NCBI GenBank assembly: GCA_020073605.1
Contig: JAIQEW010000005.1
Coordinates: forward strand, 124,001 to 188,000
Direction of reading: 5' to 3'
Origin: Terriglobia bacterium
GTDB lineage: Bacteria; Acidobacteriota; Terriglobia; Acidiferrales; UBA7541
DNA length: 64,000 bases
Positions within the stretch are counted from its first letter, which is position 1, and every line of letters begins with the position of its first letter. The notes under the pieces are model-generated. The model was not told where the DNA came from. It did not search any database and saw only the letters and a program-made list of their open reading frames with translations. The position numbers and the translations under genes were made by a program. Below, piece by piece: positions 26,492 to 34,400 of this stretch.

Positions 26492-27556
26492 ATGAGACTG
26501 AAATACGTTCAGAGCCTGGCGATTGTTGCAGCCGCTGTTGGCATTCTTGGCGGCGGTTCGGCGCTCGCTAAGGGTACATCACCGCAGAGGATGCCGTACA
26601 CCACCGTTGATCATCCGCAGTTCGTTCCCGCATCAGAGGCGACCTTCATGTCCGCCGGCGACGTGCTGATAGGTGTTTCAAGCGGCGACGTTGCCAAGGC
26701 TTATCCAGCCGCTCTACTTGCGCAGCACGGCGTTGTACAGGACCAGATGGCGGACGGGCCCATCGCCATCACCTGGTGAGGGTACTGCAACACAGCCCTC
26801 GTGTTCAGGGCTGAAGCCAAAGGCCAGGCACTCCATTTTGATCCCGACGGCGACGTCGGTGGGAACGAGGTTTTCAAGGACCGCGAAACGGGCAGTCACT
26901 GGCAGCAGTCGGTCTCTACCGCCACGTCCGGACCCCTCAAAGGAACGCGCTTGGCGATCTACCCGTTCTTGATGACCACTTGGGGCGAATGGAATAAACA
27001 GCATCCGAACACGCTCGTGCTGAAACCCGAGCCCGGTTACGCGGAAATCATGCCGAACATGAACAAATTCATCAACCGGGGAATCTCGGGGGGCTTACCG
27101 GATCCAAAGGATGCGCTCAGCCACGACGATCGCCTGCGTCCGCGCGAGATGGTGCTCGGCCTTGAGGTTGGAAAAACGGAGATGGCATATCCGCTCTCGG
27201 CTCTGCGAGAAGTGCGCGTCGTCAACGACCGCATCGGCGGCAAGCCCGTGCTGATTGTCCATCAGCCCGCGTCGGATACCACCACGGCGTTCGTGGCCGA
27301 GTGGAAGGGCAAGGTTCTGCGATTCAAGCCCGCGGATCAAGAGGCCGACCAGCTCTTCGACCTCGAAACTCATTCTTCGTGGAACGCATACGGGCTCTGC
27401 CTTTCGGGGCCGCTCAAGGGCTCTCAATTGAAATCGCTCATCCTCGAGCCGGAATTCTGGTTCGCATGGTCGGAGTTCCACCCGAAGACGAATGTATATC
27501 GGCCGGCAAACCGGCCAAAGAACGAGCCGGGAAACGAAACAAAGAAGGTGCAATGA
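26492..27556 (+). CDS. DUF3179-domain protein with in-frame UGA: predicted selenoprotein (Sec96)
   Basis: The reading frame is continuous from ATG 26492 to 27556 (354 aa) except for one TGA at 26777-26779. Both sides match one DUF3179 protein: PYTTVDHPQFVPASEA and DGPIAITW before the TGA, GYCNTALVF, MTTWGEWNKQHPNTLVL and FWFAWSEFHPKT after it. In the family the segment reads roughly TWCPLCNTA, so the UGA occupies the first Cys of CxxC and gives U-G-Y-C. A Sec signal peptide (MRLKYVQSLAIVAAAVGILGGG) makes it periplasmic. GGAGAG precedes the ATG. A 7-bp hairpin follows the UGA. Function of DUF3179 is unknown; UxxC suggests a redox role. The alternative is a simple nonsense mutation. Confidence 0.8.
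26793..26813 (+). promoter_or_regulatory. Candidate bacterial SECIS hairpin
   Basis: CAGCCCT and AGGGCTG form a perfect 7-bp stem around the loop CGTGTTC. The loop begins 20 nt after the UGA and has G at its second position. Both features fit the general rules for bacterial SECIS elements, which sit inside the coding region directly after the Sec codon. Confidence 0.55.
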
Positions 27557-27600
27557 CCTGCACCCGAACGTGACGACCGCTTGCCAAGGAGAGTCTCATC

Positions 27601-28077
27601 ATGATCACTCGCCGTGAACTGAACAAAGTCATGAGCCTAGCTTTCGCCAGTCTCTTCTCAGGAGCCTCGTCGGAGCTTCTCGCCGTTCAGGCGCCGCCTC
27701 AGCAAAATTCACAGGACCACGGCGCACCCGTGCGGCCTTCCCCACCGAAGCCGCTCATCGAAGAACCTCTCGAAGCCTTGCCCGAGTCCGTAGCCAGCCT
27801 GCTCATTCTTAACATTCCCGCTCACAATCCTTCCTCGACACGCGCGTTTACCGGACACCAGCACTCCGGTCCCGTCTTCGCGTACATCTTAGAAGGAACC
27901 ATCGAAAACCAAGTCGAGCCGGACCCGCCGAAAACGTATGCTGCCGGCGACGTCTTTTTCGAGCCCACCATGCACGTCCATCGCATGCTCCGCAACTTGA
28001 GCGAAACACAGCCCGCAAGGATCTTGGTCTTCCAGATTGTGCCGAACGGCAAGGCAGGGGCCATTGCCGTAAAGTGA
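27601..28077 (+). CDS. Exported cupin-domain protein
   Basis: 158-aa protein with an N-terminal export signal containing a twin arginine (TRRELNKVMSLAFASLFSG). A single cupin domain follows (about 65-150): TGHQHSGPVFAYILEGTIE supplies the first metal motif, and AAGDVFFEPTMHVHRM the second. AAGGAGAG precedes the ATG. It lies 44 nt after the DUF3179 gene and probably forms an operon with it. Substrate unknown. Confidence 0.85.
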   Translation: MITRRELNKVMSLAFASLFSGASSELLAVQAPPQQNSQDHGAPVRPSPPKPLIEEPLEALPESVASLLILNIPAHNPSSTRAFTGHQHSGPVFAYILEGTIENQVEPDPPKTYAAGDVFFEPTMHVHRMLRNLSETQPARILVFQIVPNGKAGAIAVK

Positions 28078-28119
28078 TCGGCTGCCCCTGTTTGGGTACG
28101 TTCCTTCTTCAGCGGCTCT

Positions 28120-28746
28120 ATGGCCAAGTTATACTCAGCCATGCTTTCCCGAGGTCGCACGGTTCGCGAAACCGAGGTCAAACTCCGCGTTAAGGACGTT
28201 AATGGCCTGATCCGCAAGCTGAAGCGCCTCGGTTGCCACTGCTCCGGCCGCGTCCTCGAGCGAAACACTCTCTTCGATACGCCGGATTCGGATTTCCGCC
28301 GCCGTGGCCGGCTTCTTCGGGTTCGGACCGAGGCCCCCGCTCCTTCCAGGCTCGTTCGGGGTGGATCGCGGCGAACGTTGATGACTTCGAAGAGTCCTGC
28401 TCTGGCCTCCGCTGGCTCGCGTTACAAGGAAAAGCTCGAGAGGGAACTGGTGGTGCGATCGGCGGCGCGCTGGCCGGCCGCCCTTCGCTCGCTGGGCTTC
28501 CGGCCCGGATTCTCATACGAGAAATACCGCACCACTTTTCGGCTGCCCGGCCTGCATCTGGACCTGGATGAAACGCCGGTGGGGGTGTTTCTTGAGCTCG
28601 AAGGCTCTCCCCGGGCCATCGATCGCGCGGCCAGAAGCCTCGGTTTTTCGCGCCGCGACTACATCCGGGGCACGTATTGGGACCTGTATGCCGCCGAATG
28701 CCGTCGGCGCGGCCGCGTTCCGCGAAATATGCTGTTCGCCGCGTAA
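28120..28746 (+). CDS. CYTH-domain protein (class IV adenylate cyclase / triphosphatase-like)
   Basis: Triphosphate tunnel metalloenzyme superfamily. The ExExK signature is ETEVKLRV near the N-terminus; LERNTLFDTPD, LRVRTE, EKYRTTFRL and HLDLDETPVGVFLELEG follow the usual order of tunnel strands. Members cyclise ATP or hydrolyse inorganic or thiamine triphosphate, and the choice cannot be read from the sequence. A second ATG at 28141 is possible; neither has a clear ribosome site. Confidence 0.87.
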   Translation: MAKLYSAMLSRGRTVRETEVKLRVKDVNGLIRKLKRLGCHCSGRVLERNTLFDTPDSDFRRRGRLLRVRTEAPAPSRLVRGGSRRTLMTSKSPALASAGSRYKEKLERELVVRSAARWPAALRSLGFRPGFSYEKYRTTFRLPGLHLDLDETPVGVFLELEGSPRAIDRAARSLGFSRRDYIRGTYWDLYAAECRRRGRVPRNMLFAA

Positions 28747-28773
28747 AAATCTCGCAAAATGCGCACTCTTTGC

Positions 28774-28802
28774 TTGACAAAGTTTCCATCTGCCTTTACT
28801 AG
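28774..28802 (+). promoter_or_regulatory. Sigma-70 promoter for the MgtE-N/NRAMP operon
   Basis: A perfect TTGACA (28774-28779) is followed after 17 nt by TACTAG (28797-28802). An alternative -10, TTTACT, lies two bases earlier. It would start a leader of roughly 300 nt ahead of the coding region. Confidence 0.55.
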
Positions 28803-29115
28803 TCGAACCGGGGACAAATGCATCGCAATGGAAGCACGTTCGTCCAATTCGGAGCCTGGAGGTAGTCGCTCCGCCGGGTCTGTCGCGATTGCCCGGGCGG
28901 AGTCGGCCATTTTCGCGCTCGTTTTCGTTCGCTGCTCCCGCGCTGTCGGCGAGACGCGCAGTTTGCTTGCCGATTGGGTTTCCGGGAACAGGGAGGCGAG
29001 GCCCGGCCTGAGGTAATCTGAGGGCGGTTTTCCGTCTGCCCGTGGCCGGATGAATTGCCGGTCCCGGGCATTTTTTTTGTCCTGTCGCTTGCCCTGATGA
29101 ATGAAGGAGCCAGAG
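28803..29115 (+). ncRNA. Long 5' leader with attenuator (metal-sensing RNA suspected)
   Basis: About 310 nt without a gene between a promoter and the ATG at 29116, containing an intrinsic terminator at 29038-29078. An upstream CCGGCC (29003-29008) can pair with GGCCGG (29044-29049), the terminator's 5' arm. GGGC near 29022 can also pair with the GCCC that begins the terminator. Mutually exclusive pairing of this kind is what riboswitch expression platforms use. The genes downstream handle divalent metals. I could not match the aptamer to the ykoK or yybP-ykoY consensus. Confidence 0.45.
29038..29078 (+). terminator. Intrinsic terminator within the leader (attenuator)
   Basis: GCCCGTGGCCGG pairs with CCGGTCCCGGGC (one mismatch, one G-U) over an 8-nt loop, followed after one A by eight T residues (29071-29078). 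It lies 37 nt upstream of a start codon rather than after a gene. Confidence 0.85.
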
Positions 29116-30357
29116 ATGCTGCACGCAACCGAAATTCTGGGCGCCGAAACCTACGACTCTTTCGGCAATTTTGTCGGCCGCGTTAAGGAGATGTTCGTCG
29201 TTCCGGACGAACAGCCGAACCGCATCTCTCGTCTTCTGCTCGGCCGCGGCAAGTTCCGCCCGCTGGTGGCGCGCTACGACCAGATCGAGTCGGTCGCCCC
29301 GGGCCGCGTGCGGCTCACCACGGACGAATCCGCCCTCGAGCTCTATCACCCGAACGAAGCCTGGCTCGCCGTGCAGAAGGACCTGCTCGACCAGCAGATC
29401 ATCGACACCAACGGCCGCAAGGTGGTGCGCGTGAACGACGTCGATCTGATCGACCAGCGCACGAATGGCAACACCGAACTGCGCGTCACGCAAGTGGATG
29501 TGGGCATCCCCGGAGCGGTCCGCCGCCTGTTGCAGGGACTCGTGCCGCCGATGGGCATCCGCCGCATTCAGAGAAGGCTCCCGCAGAGGACGATCCGCTG
29601 GGAATTCGTCAACCTGATCGAGCCGGACCCGCTGCGGCGAGTGAAGCTGCGCATGTCGAGCGACAAGCTGGCCGAGCTGCACCCGGCCGATCTCGCGGAC
29701 ATCATGGAGGAGATTTCGCCGGCCGAGCGGCAGTCCATCATCGATTCGCTCGATGAGGAGACCGCCGCCGAGACGATCGCCGAGCTGGACAAGCGGCTTC
29801 AGACGCAGGTGGTCGAAAAGCTCGATACTGAGAAGGCGGCCGACATCATCGAGGAGATGAACCCGGACGAGGCCGCCGACCTGATCCAGAGCCTCGAGCC
29901 CGCAAAATCCAAGGAAGTCCTCGACGAGATGGAACACCGCGAGGCGCACGAGGTGAAGGAGCTGATGCGCTTCGACGAGAACGCCGCCGGCGGCATGATG
30001 ACGACCGAGATCGTCGTGGTCGGCGAGGACGCCACGCGCGGCGAGGTGATCGACTACATCCGTTTCCACGAAATCTCGCTCGACCAGCTCGACAACATCG
30101 TGCTGATCAACCGCGAGGCTGCGCTCGCCGGCACGGTCCCGGTCGCGCGCCTGGTTCTGGCCGACGCCGACCAGCGCATGGCCGATCTCGGCTCGGAGCC
30201 GTTGCTTTCGGTTCCGCCGGATGCGAGCGACAAGGATGTCTTCGAGATTTTCGACAAATATAATCTGCGCAGCCTGACCGTGGTCAACGAGATGAATTGC
30301 CCGATCGGCGCGATTGCCGTGGACGACATCGTGAGCCGTCTGCGCGCCAGGATCTGA
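29116..30357 (+). CDS. PRC-barrel / MgtE-N / CBS-domain protein without a membrane pore
   Basis: Soluble 413-aa protein. Residues about 1-75 resemble a PRC barrel (EILGAETYDSFGNFVGRVKE), with a second similar module after it. Residues about 185-275 match the MgtE N-terminal superhelix (LHPADLADIMEEISPAERQ, EKAADIIEEMNPDEAADLI). Residues about 285-405 match a CBS pair. The MgtE transmembrane domain is missing. In MgtE these domains sense cytosolic Mg2+ and gate the channel. The NRAMP gene follows after 26 nt, so this may sense metal for that transporter. ATG 29116 has AAGGAG 6 nt upstream; ATG 29101 is the alternative. Confidence 0.88.
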   Translation: MLHATEILGAETYDSFGNFVGRVKEMFVVPDEQPNRISRLLLGRGKFRPLVARYDQIESVAPGRVRLTTDESALELYHPNEAWLAVQKDLLDQQIIDTNGRKVVRVNDVDLIDQRTNGNTELRVTQVDVGIPGAVRRLLQGLVPPMGIRRIQRRLPQRTIRWEFVNLIEPDPLRRVKLRMSSDKLAELHPADLADIMEEISPAERQSIIDSLDEETAAETIAELDKRLQTQVVEKLDTEKAADIIEEMNPDEAADLIQSLEPAKSKEVLDEMEHREAHEVKELMRFDENAAGGMMTTEIVVVGEDATRGEVIDYIRFHEISLDQLDNIVLINREAALAGTVPVARLVLADADQRMADLGSEPLLSVPPDASDKDVFEIFDKYNLRSLTVVNEMNCPIGAIAVDDIVSRLRARI

Positions 30358-30383
30358 AATTTGGGATTTTTCCATAGAGTTCG

Positions 30384-31736
30384 ATGAATACGTGGGGCAC
30401 ATTGACGGACACCTTCTCGCGGCTGGCGAGCGGGGGCAGGGAATTCAGCCGGCGCACCCGCACCGTGCGCAGGCGGCTCGCTGTGTTCATGGCCGTGGTC
30501 GGGCCGGGATTGATCACGTCGAACGTGGACAACGACGCCGGCGGCATCAGCACGTACTCGGCCGCGGGCGCTCAATTCGGCTACACGCTGCTGTGGTCGC
30601 TCATTCCAATGACGATCGCGCTCTACGTGAGCGAGGAGATGTGCGCCCGCATGGGAGTGGTCACGGGCAAGGGCCTCGCCGACCTGATTCGCGAGGAGTT
30701 CGGATTCCGCTCCACGTTTTTTGTGATGATCGCGGCTTTCTTTGTGAATCTTTTCAACACGGTCGCGGAGTTTTCGGGCGTCGCCGAAGCCTCGGAGCTC
30801 ATGCACGTCAGCAAGTATGTTTCCGTGCCCCTGGCCGCAATCGCCGTCTGGCTGCTCGTCGTCTACGGCACGTATCGTATTGTGGAGAAGATCTTCCTGG
30901 TCGCGTGCGCGTTCTATCTTTCCTACGTCATATCGTCGTTTTACGCCAAACCGGATTGGCTTTTTGCGGCGAAACAAATGGTGGTTCCATCCGTCCACAT
31001 GAGCTCGGCCTACCTGCTGATGTTGATCGGCCTTGTGGGAACCACGATTGCTCCGTGGCAGTTCTTCTATCTCCAAGCCGGATTCGTGGAAAAGCGCGTC
31101 GCGGCGCGCCAGTACAAACACGCGAGACTCGACGTTCTTGTCGGCAGCATCTCCTGCATGGTGATCGTGTTTTTCATCATCGTGGCTTGCGCGGCGACTC
31201 TCAACAAGCACGGGCTCACCAACATCTCCAGTGCGGGGGAGGCCGCCCAGGCTCTGGTGCCCCTTGCCGGGAAATGGGCCGGCGGGCTCTTCGCGTTCGG
31301 GTTGCTGAACGCGTCGCTCTTCGCCGCGTCGATTTTGCCGCTGTCTACGGCGCACGTGATCTGTGAGGGACTCGGATTCGAGACCGGACTCGACCGGAAA
31401 TTCAAGGAAGCCCCGGCGTTCTATTCGCTCTACACGATGCAAATCGTGGTCGGAGCCGGGATCATCCTGATTCCCAGGGTGCCGCTGTGGAAGATTCTGA
31501 TTTACTCGCAGGTAGGCAACGGCATCTGGCTTCCCGTGGTGCTGATTTTCATTCTGCTGCTGGTCAACCGCCGCGACCTGATGGGCGATCACGTCAACTC
31601 GTGGGGCTTCAACGTGATCGCGTGGGCGTCGAGCATCATCATGATCGTGCTGACGCTGATCCTGATGTACACCGCGATCTTCCAGCCATCGAGCGGTCTT
31701 TCGGGCTTCCTGCTTCACCTCTTCCACTTCCACTGA
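30384..31736 (+). CDS. NRAMP-family divalent metal transporter
   Basis: Proton-coupled Mn2+/Fe2+ or related divalent cation importer, 450 aa, with about 11 hydrophobic helices. The first helix motif reads GPGLITSNVDNDAGGISTYS, so the metal-binding DPGN of true MntH is replaced by DNDAGG, a divergent NRAMP-related form. LIGTTIAPWQFFYLQA-like sequence (LVGTTIAPWQFFYLQAGFVE) carries the second site region. Because the DPGN motif differs, the transported ion could be Mg2+, Mn2+ or another. Cotranscribed with the upstream MgtE-N/CBS protein. Confidence 0.9.
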   Translation: MNTWGTLTDTFSRLASGGREFSRRTRTVRRRLAVFMAVVGPGLITSNVDNDAGGISTYSAAGAQFGYTLLWSLIPMTIALYVSEEMCARMGVVTGKGLADLIREEFGFRSTFFVMIAAFFVNLFNTVAEFSGVAEASELMHVSKYVSVPLAAIAVWLLVVYGTYRIVEKIFLVACAFYLSYVISSFYAKPDWLFAAKQMVVPSVHMSSAYLLMLIGLVGTTIAPWQFFYLQAGFVEKRVAARQYKHARLDVLVGSISCMVIVFFIIVACAATLNKHGLTNISSAGEAAQALVPLAGKWAGGLFAFGLLNASLFAASILPLSTAHVICEGLGFETGLDRKFKEAPAFYSLYTMQIVVGAGIILIPRVPLWKILIYSQVGNGIWLPVVLIFILLLVNRRDLMGDHVNSWGFNVIAWASSIIMIVLTLILMYTAIFQPSSGLSGFLLHLFHFH

Positions 31737-32238
31737 TCGCGGGGCAGCAAGACTACGGAGTCTCGTTTCTTGGCGATTAGAAACGCCTGCCGTCTTGCGT
31801 TTTCTATGGGTTAGCCAGGTCTCTAATAAATGGAATTGGCGATTAGAAATAGAGCGTCTGGCGGTGGACGCTCGTCGCACGGTGCCATCAGCCCTTCGAA
31901 AAGTGTGACACTTTGCAGGTGACACAATTGTTTGTTTTCTGTGGGTTAGGAGGAAAACTACTCGGCTAGGTGTGTCGATTAACTTCGCACCGGGGAGTGC
32001 TGAAATCCCGCGACTAGGAATGGGGCGGCTGGCGGTGGCTCGTGAATGAGGGCGGCCTGCGTCGACGGGGCACAACGGCGTAGGGGCGCCCGCCCCGCCT
32101 TCGCGACGGCCGAGTTGTACAGCGTTAACCACAGGGCACGGTAGCACGGGGCGAATCGGGTGTCTGTCCGTAGAAATACCGAGGAAACGGTCGAGGCAGG
32201 GAGGAAAGGAAGCGCGGAAGACGCGAGGCAGACTCGCA
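31737..32238. other. 500-nt non-coding, AT-richer stretch with degenerate repeats
   Basis: No credible gene. TGGCGATTAGAAA occurs at 31771-31783 and again at 31837-31849, with a decayed third form (GCGACTAGGAATGG) near 32010. TTTTCTATGGGTTAG (near 31800) and TTTTCTGTGGGTTAG (near 31935) form another pair, and GTCTGGCGGTGG/GGCTGGCGGTGG a third. A palindrome AAAGTGTGACACTTT lies at about 31900-31914. Near 32090 is TAGGGGCGCCCGCCCCGCC, related to the REP-like element in mutS. Confidence 0.6.
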
Positions 32239-34254
32239 TCAATCCTTGCGAACAACCCCAGTGACGCCGGCGGCAAATAAGGTTGCAAGAACCCAACCGA
32301 GCAGTATCTGGAATCGTCGGAAGCCGCGCAGGAAGCCGGGTGAAACGACGTATCGACTGACGCGCCGGATCAAGCCCCTTGCGGGGGCGTGAGACTCGGG
32401 TGGGGTTGGGTCGGGCTGCCAGCGGTCGACCTGTCCCAATTTCACCAGAGGAAAAGAGTTTTCGAGTGAGTATATCGACGCAGAGAAACGTTCATAGTGT
32501 TCCGGGGGATAGCGATCCCTCTTGAAGTCCGAGTATGCATCTTTGTCGGTTGGCGCGATGTTCCGGGAGAAATAGCCGTATCGAAATAAGGGCCATCCGA
32601 GAGCGACGAACAGCAGTAGCAGGGCGAGCGCTCGTCCGGGATAGTAGCCGTGACCGATCGTCAATCGCAGCGTTTGATTCCAAACGTGATTTGCCAGCGT
32701 CTTCACGAGGTGCCGAAAATAGCTGAATGCTTTTCGTGTGTGACCCTGGTGCGTCGGAGCGTTCCATACGCGTTTCTCTTCGCTGCGGCGCTGGCACTCC
32801 ATCTTGTAGAGGACCTGCCGCGCTCCCGCGTCATCGCCCTCGTCTCTCAGGACTTTGGCAAGTTGGCGGTAGGGTTGCGGTGTGAATTCTTGCTGGCGGG
32901 CTAGCCAGTCTAGGCGGCTGTGATGGTCCCTAGGGCCTTGTGTTATGCGCCGGTAGACGAATCCGTCCAGTTCCAAGTGGCCCTTCAAAGGCCAGCTCTC
33001 GACATCATCTAGAATTCGAGAGGCCGATGTATCATCAAGAAGCAGTGTAGCGAGCTCCGGGTTCTTGATGCCAAGCCAATGGAACCCACCAGCGATGGAT
33101 GCTCCGTGCGTAGCTACTCGGCCTCGGAATGTACTGCCGATGCATTCCAAATTCTTTTCGACGCGCGCTCCTAAGAGTTCGACGTCGCCTTCCGCATAGA
33201 AGCTGTCCCGAAAAAAGATGCAACCCTTGACTTCGGCGCCGTCGGCGGCGAAAACTCTTGCGTTATCCGAGAAGCCTACTTGGAGGGGGTTGCTGAATCT
33301 GGCGCCGCTACAGTCGAGATTCCCGGCTATCCGTGCACCTAGGAGGCGGACTTCTCCCTCGGCGCTGAATCCTTCGTCCAGATGGACGTCGCCGTTTACC
33401 GCGATTCCATCCGCAGTTAAGGCGAATCTGTAGTTTTTCTGCGCATCGGCGCCAAGCACGTCTGGCCTAATTTCCGCGAGCTTTGTTGGCCCAATGAAGC
33501 AGCCCCCACCGCAAGTAAAATCTCCCCCTATCTTGGCTCCGGGAAATCGGACTTCACCCTCGGCGCGGAAACGGCGGTTCAGAAATACCCCGTCTCCCAC
33601 CGAAATGCGGTCGGCGGCTATCGCGATACCTCCGCCGGGAACATCGCGCGGCCCGGAATTCAAGAACGTTGCATCGCTGCAGTCAAGTTGTCCGCCGATC
33701 GACGCTCCCAATAGGCTCACTTCGCCATCCGATTTGAAGCCACTCCGGAAGAAGACATTGCCCTTAACTTGCATTCCACTGGCTTCAATCCCGGGCACCG
33801 TCGTTCCGTTTAGAATGAGGTCAGGTATCTCAGCTTGTCGGAGGGTCATGCAGCTCATGATGCGGCAGTTAACGATCGCTAGAGGAAATGGCACTTTCGC
33901 AAAGGAAAGTTCCAGAGCGCCGGATACTTGGGCGCTCCACAACTGGATTCCTTCAGGGTGTACGAGTGCCCTGGCTGAAGCGTTGGTGCAAAGCCACCAA
34001 ATTAGGTCGGCACGAACCTGCCGTTGTAGGCCCCACTCCTCTGCTCTGGCAGGTTTCGCCGCTGAGTCAGGAAGGTCCCTGCCGCAATTCGCAATGCCTC
34101 CCGTTTCGGCGGCGCGGACGAGTTTGAATTCGGCTTCTGTTAATGGAGGATCAAGAAAGCGCGCACGGGCAAGAGTTTCGAGGTCAGCTTCAGGAGGCAT
34201 CCTGTGGATTTGTACATCATCATCAACATATTGTGAATGGTCATTTCTTGCCAC
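32239..34254 (-). CDS. Large beta-helix-repeat membrane protein of unknown function
   Basis: 671 aa, no confident family. Residues about 95-400 consist of repeated short strands such as GEVSLLGASIGGQLDCSDA, GEVRFPGAKIGGDFTCGGG and GEVRLLGARIAGNLDCSGA. This is the pattern of a right-handed beta helix similar to pentapeptide or bactofilin repeats. After a helical linker (QEFTPQPYRQLAKVLRDEG), two hydrophobic segments lie at about 545-565 (ALALLLLFVALGWPLFRYGY) and 645-665. Similar proteins in actinobacteria are sometimes labelled membrane-associated oxidoreductases, without evidence here. Codon use looks less GC-rich than neighbours, suggesting acquisition. A GTG at 34254 or an ATG at 34200 could be the start. 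Confidence 0.7.
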   Translation of the reverse strand: MARNDHSQYVDDDVQIHRMPPEADLETLARARFLDPPLTEAEFKLVRAAETGGIANCGRDLPDSAAKPARAEEWGLQRQVRADLIWWLCTNASARALVHPEGIQLWSAQVSGALELSFAKVPFPLAIVNCRIMSCMTLRQAEIPDLILNGTTVPGIEASGMQVKGNVFFRSGFKSDGEVSLLGASIGGQLDCSDATFLNSGPRDVPGGGIAIAADRISVGDGVFLNRRFRAEGEVRFPGAKIGGDFTCGGGCFIGPTKLAEIRPDVLGADAQKNYRFALTADGIAVNGDVHLDEGFSAEGEVRLLGARIAGNLDCSGARFSNPLQVGFSDNARVFAADGAEVKGCIFFRDSFYAEGDVELLGARVEKNLECIGSTFRGRVATHGASIAGGFHWLGIKNPELATLLLDDTSASRILDDVESWPLKGHLELDGFVYRRITQGPRDHHSRLDWLARQQEFTPQPYRQLAKVLRDEGDDAGARQVLYKMECQRRSEEKRVWNAPTHQGHTRKAFSYFRHLVKTLANHVWNQTLRLTIGHGYYPGRALALLLLFVALGWPLFRYGYFSRNIAPTDKDAYSDFKRDRYPPEHYERFSASIYSLENSFPLVKLGQVDRWQPDPTPPESHAPARGLIRRVSRYVVSPGFLRGFRRFQILLGWVLATLFAAGVTGVVRKD

Positions 34255-34400
34255 CCAGCAAATCTAATTGACTGGGTACCTATCCGAGAAGAAAATGGCG
34301 GCCCCTTCTCCACGGGGTCGGTTGCGTTCTGCGCCGCACATGGTCAGTTGTTTCCGCGGGGAGCGGGTACCAAACGGAAGCGAATTACAGGGAGGTGCTT

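Noticed and set aside
26801..27556. Second half of the DUF3179 frame as a separate GTG-started gene
   Set aside because: It begins in the middle of the conserved CNTALVF strand, has no ribosome site, and is in the same frame as the part before the UGA.
28803..29037. M-box or yybP-ykoY riboswitch assignment for the leader
   Set aside because: The position fits, but I could not find the conserved core motifs of either class, so only an untyped leader is reported.
28513..30402. 629-codon open frame on the minus strand
   Set aside because: Shadow of the PRC/MgtE-N gene and its leader; Leu/Asp/His-rich, no family.
30054..32288. 744-codon open frame on the minus strand
   Set aside because: Antisense to the metal transporter genes; low-complexity His/Arg/Asp-rich translation with no domain. 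GC-rich DNA produces such shadows.
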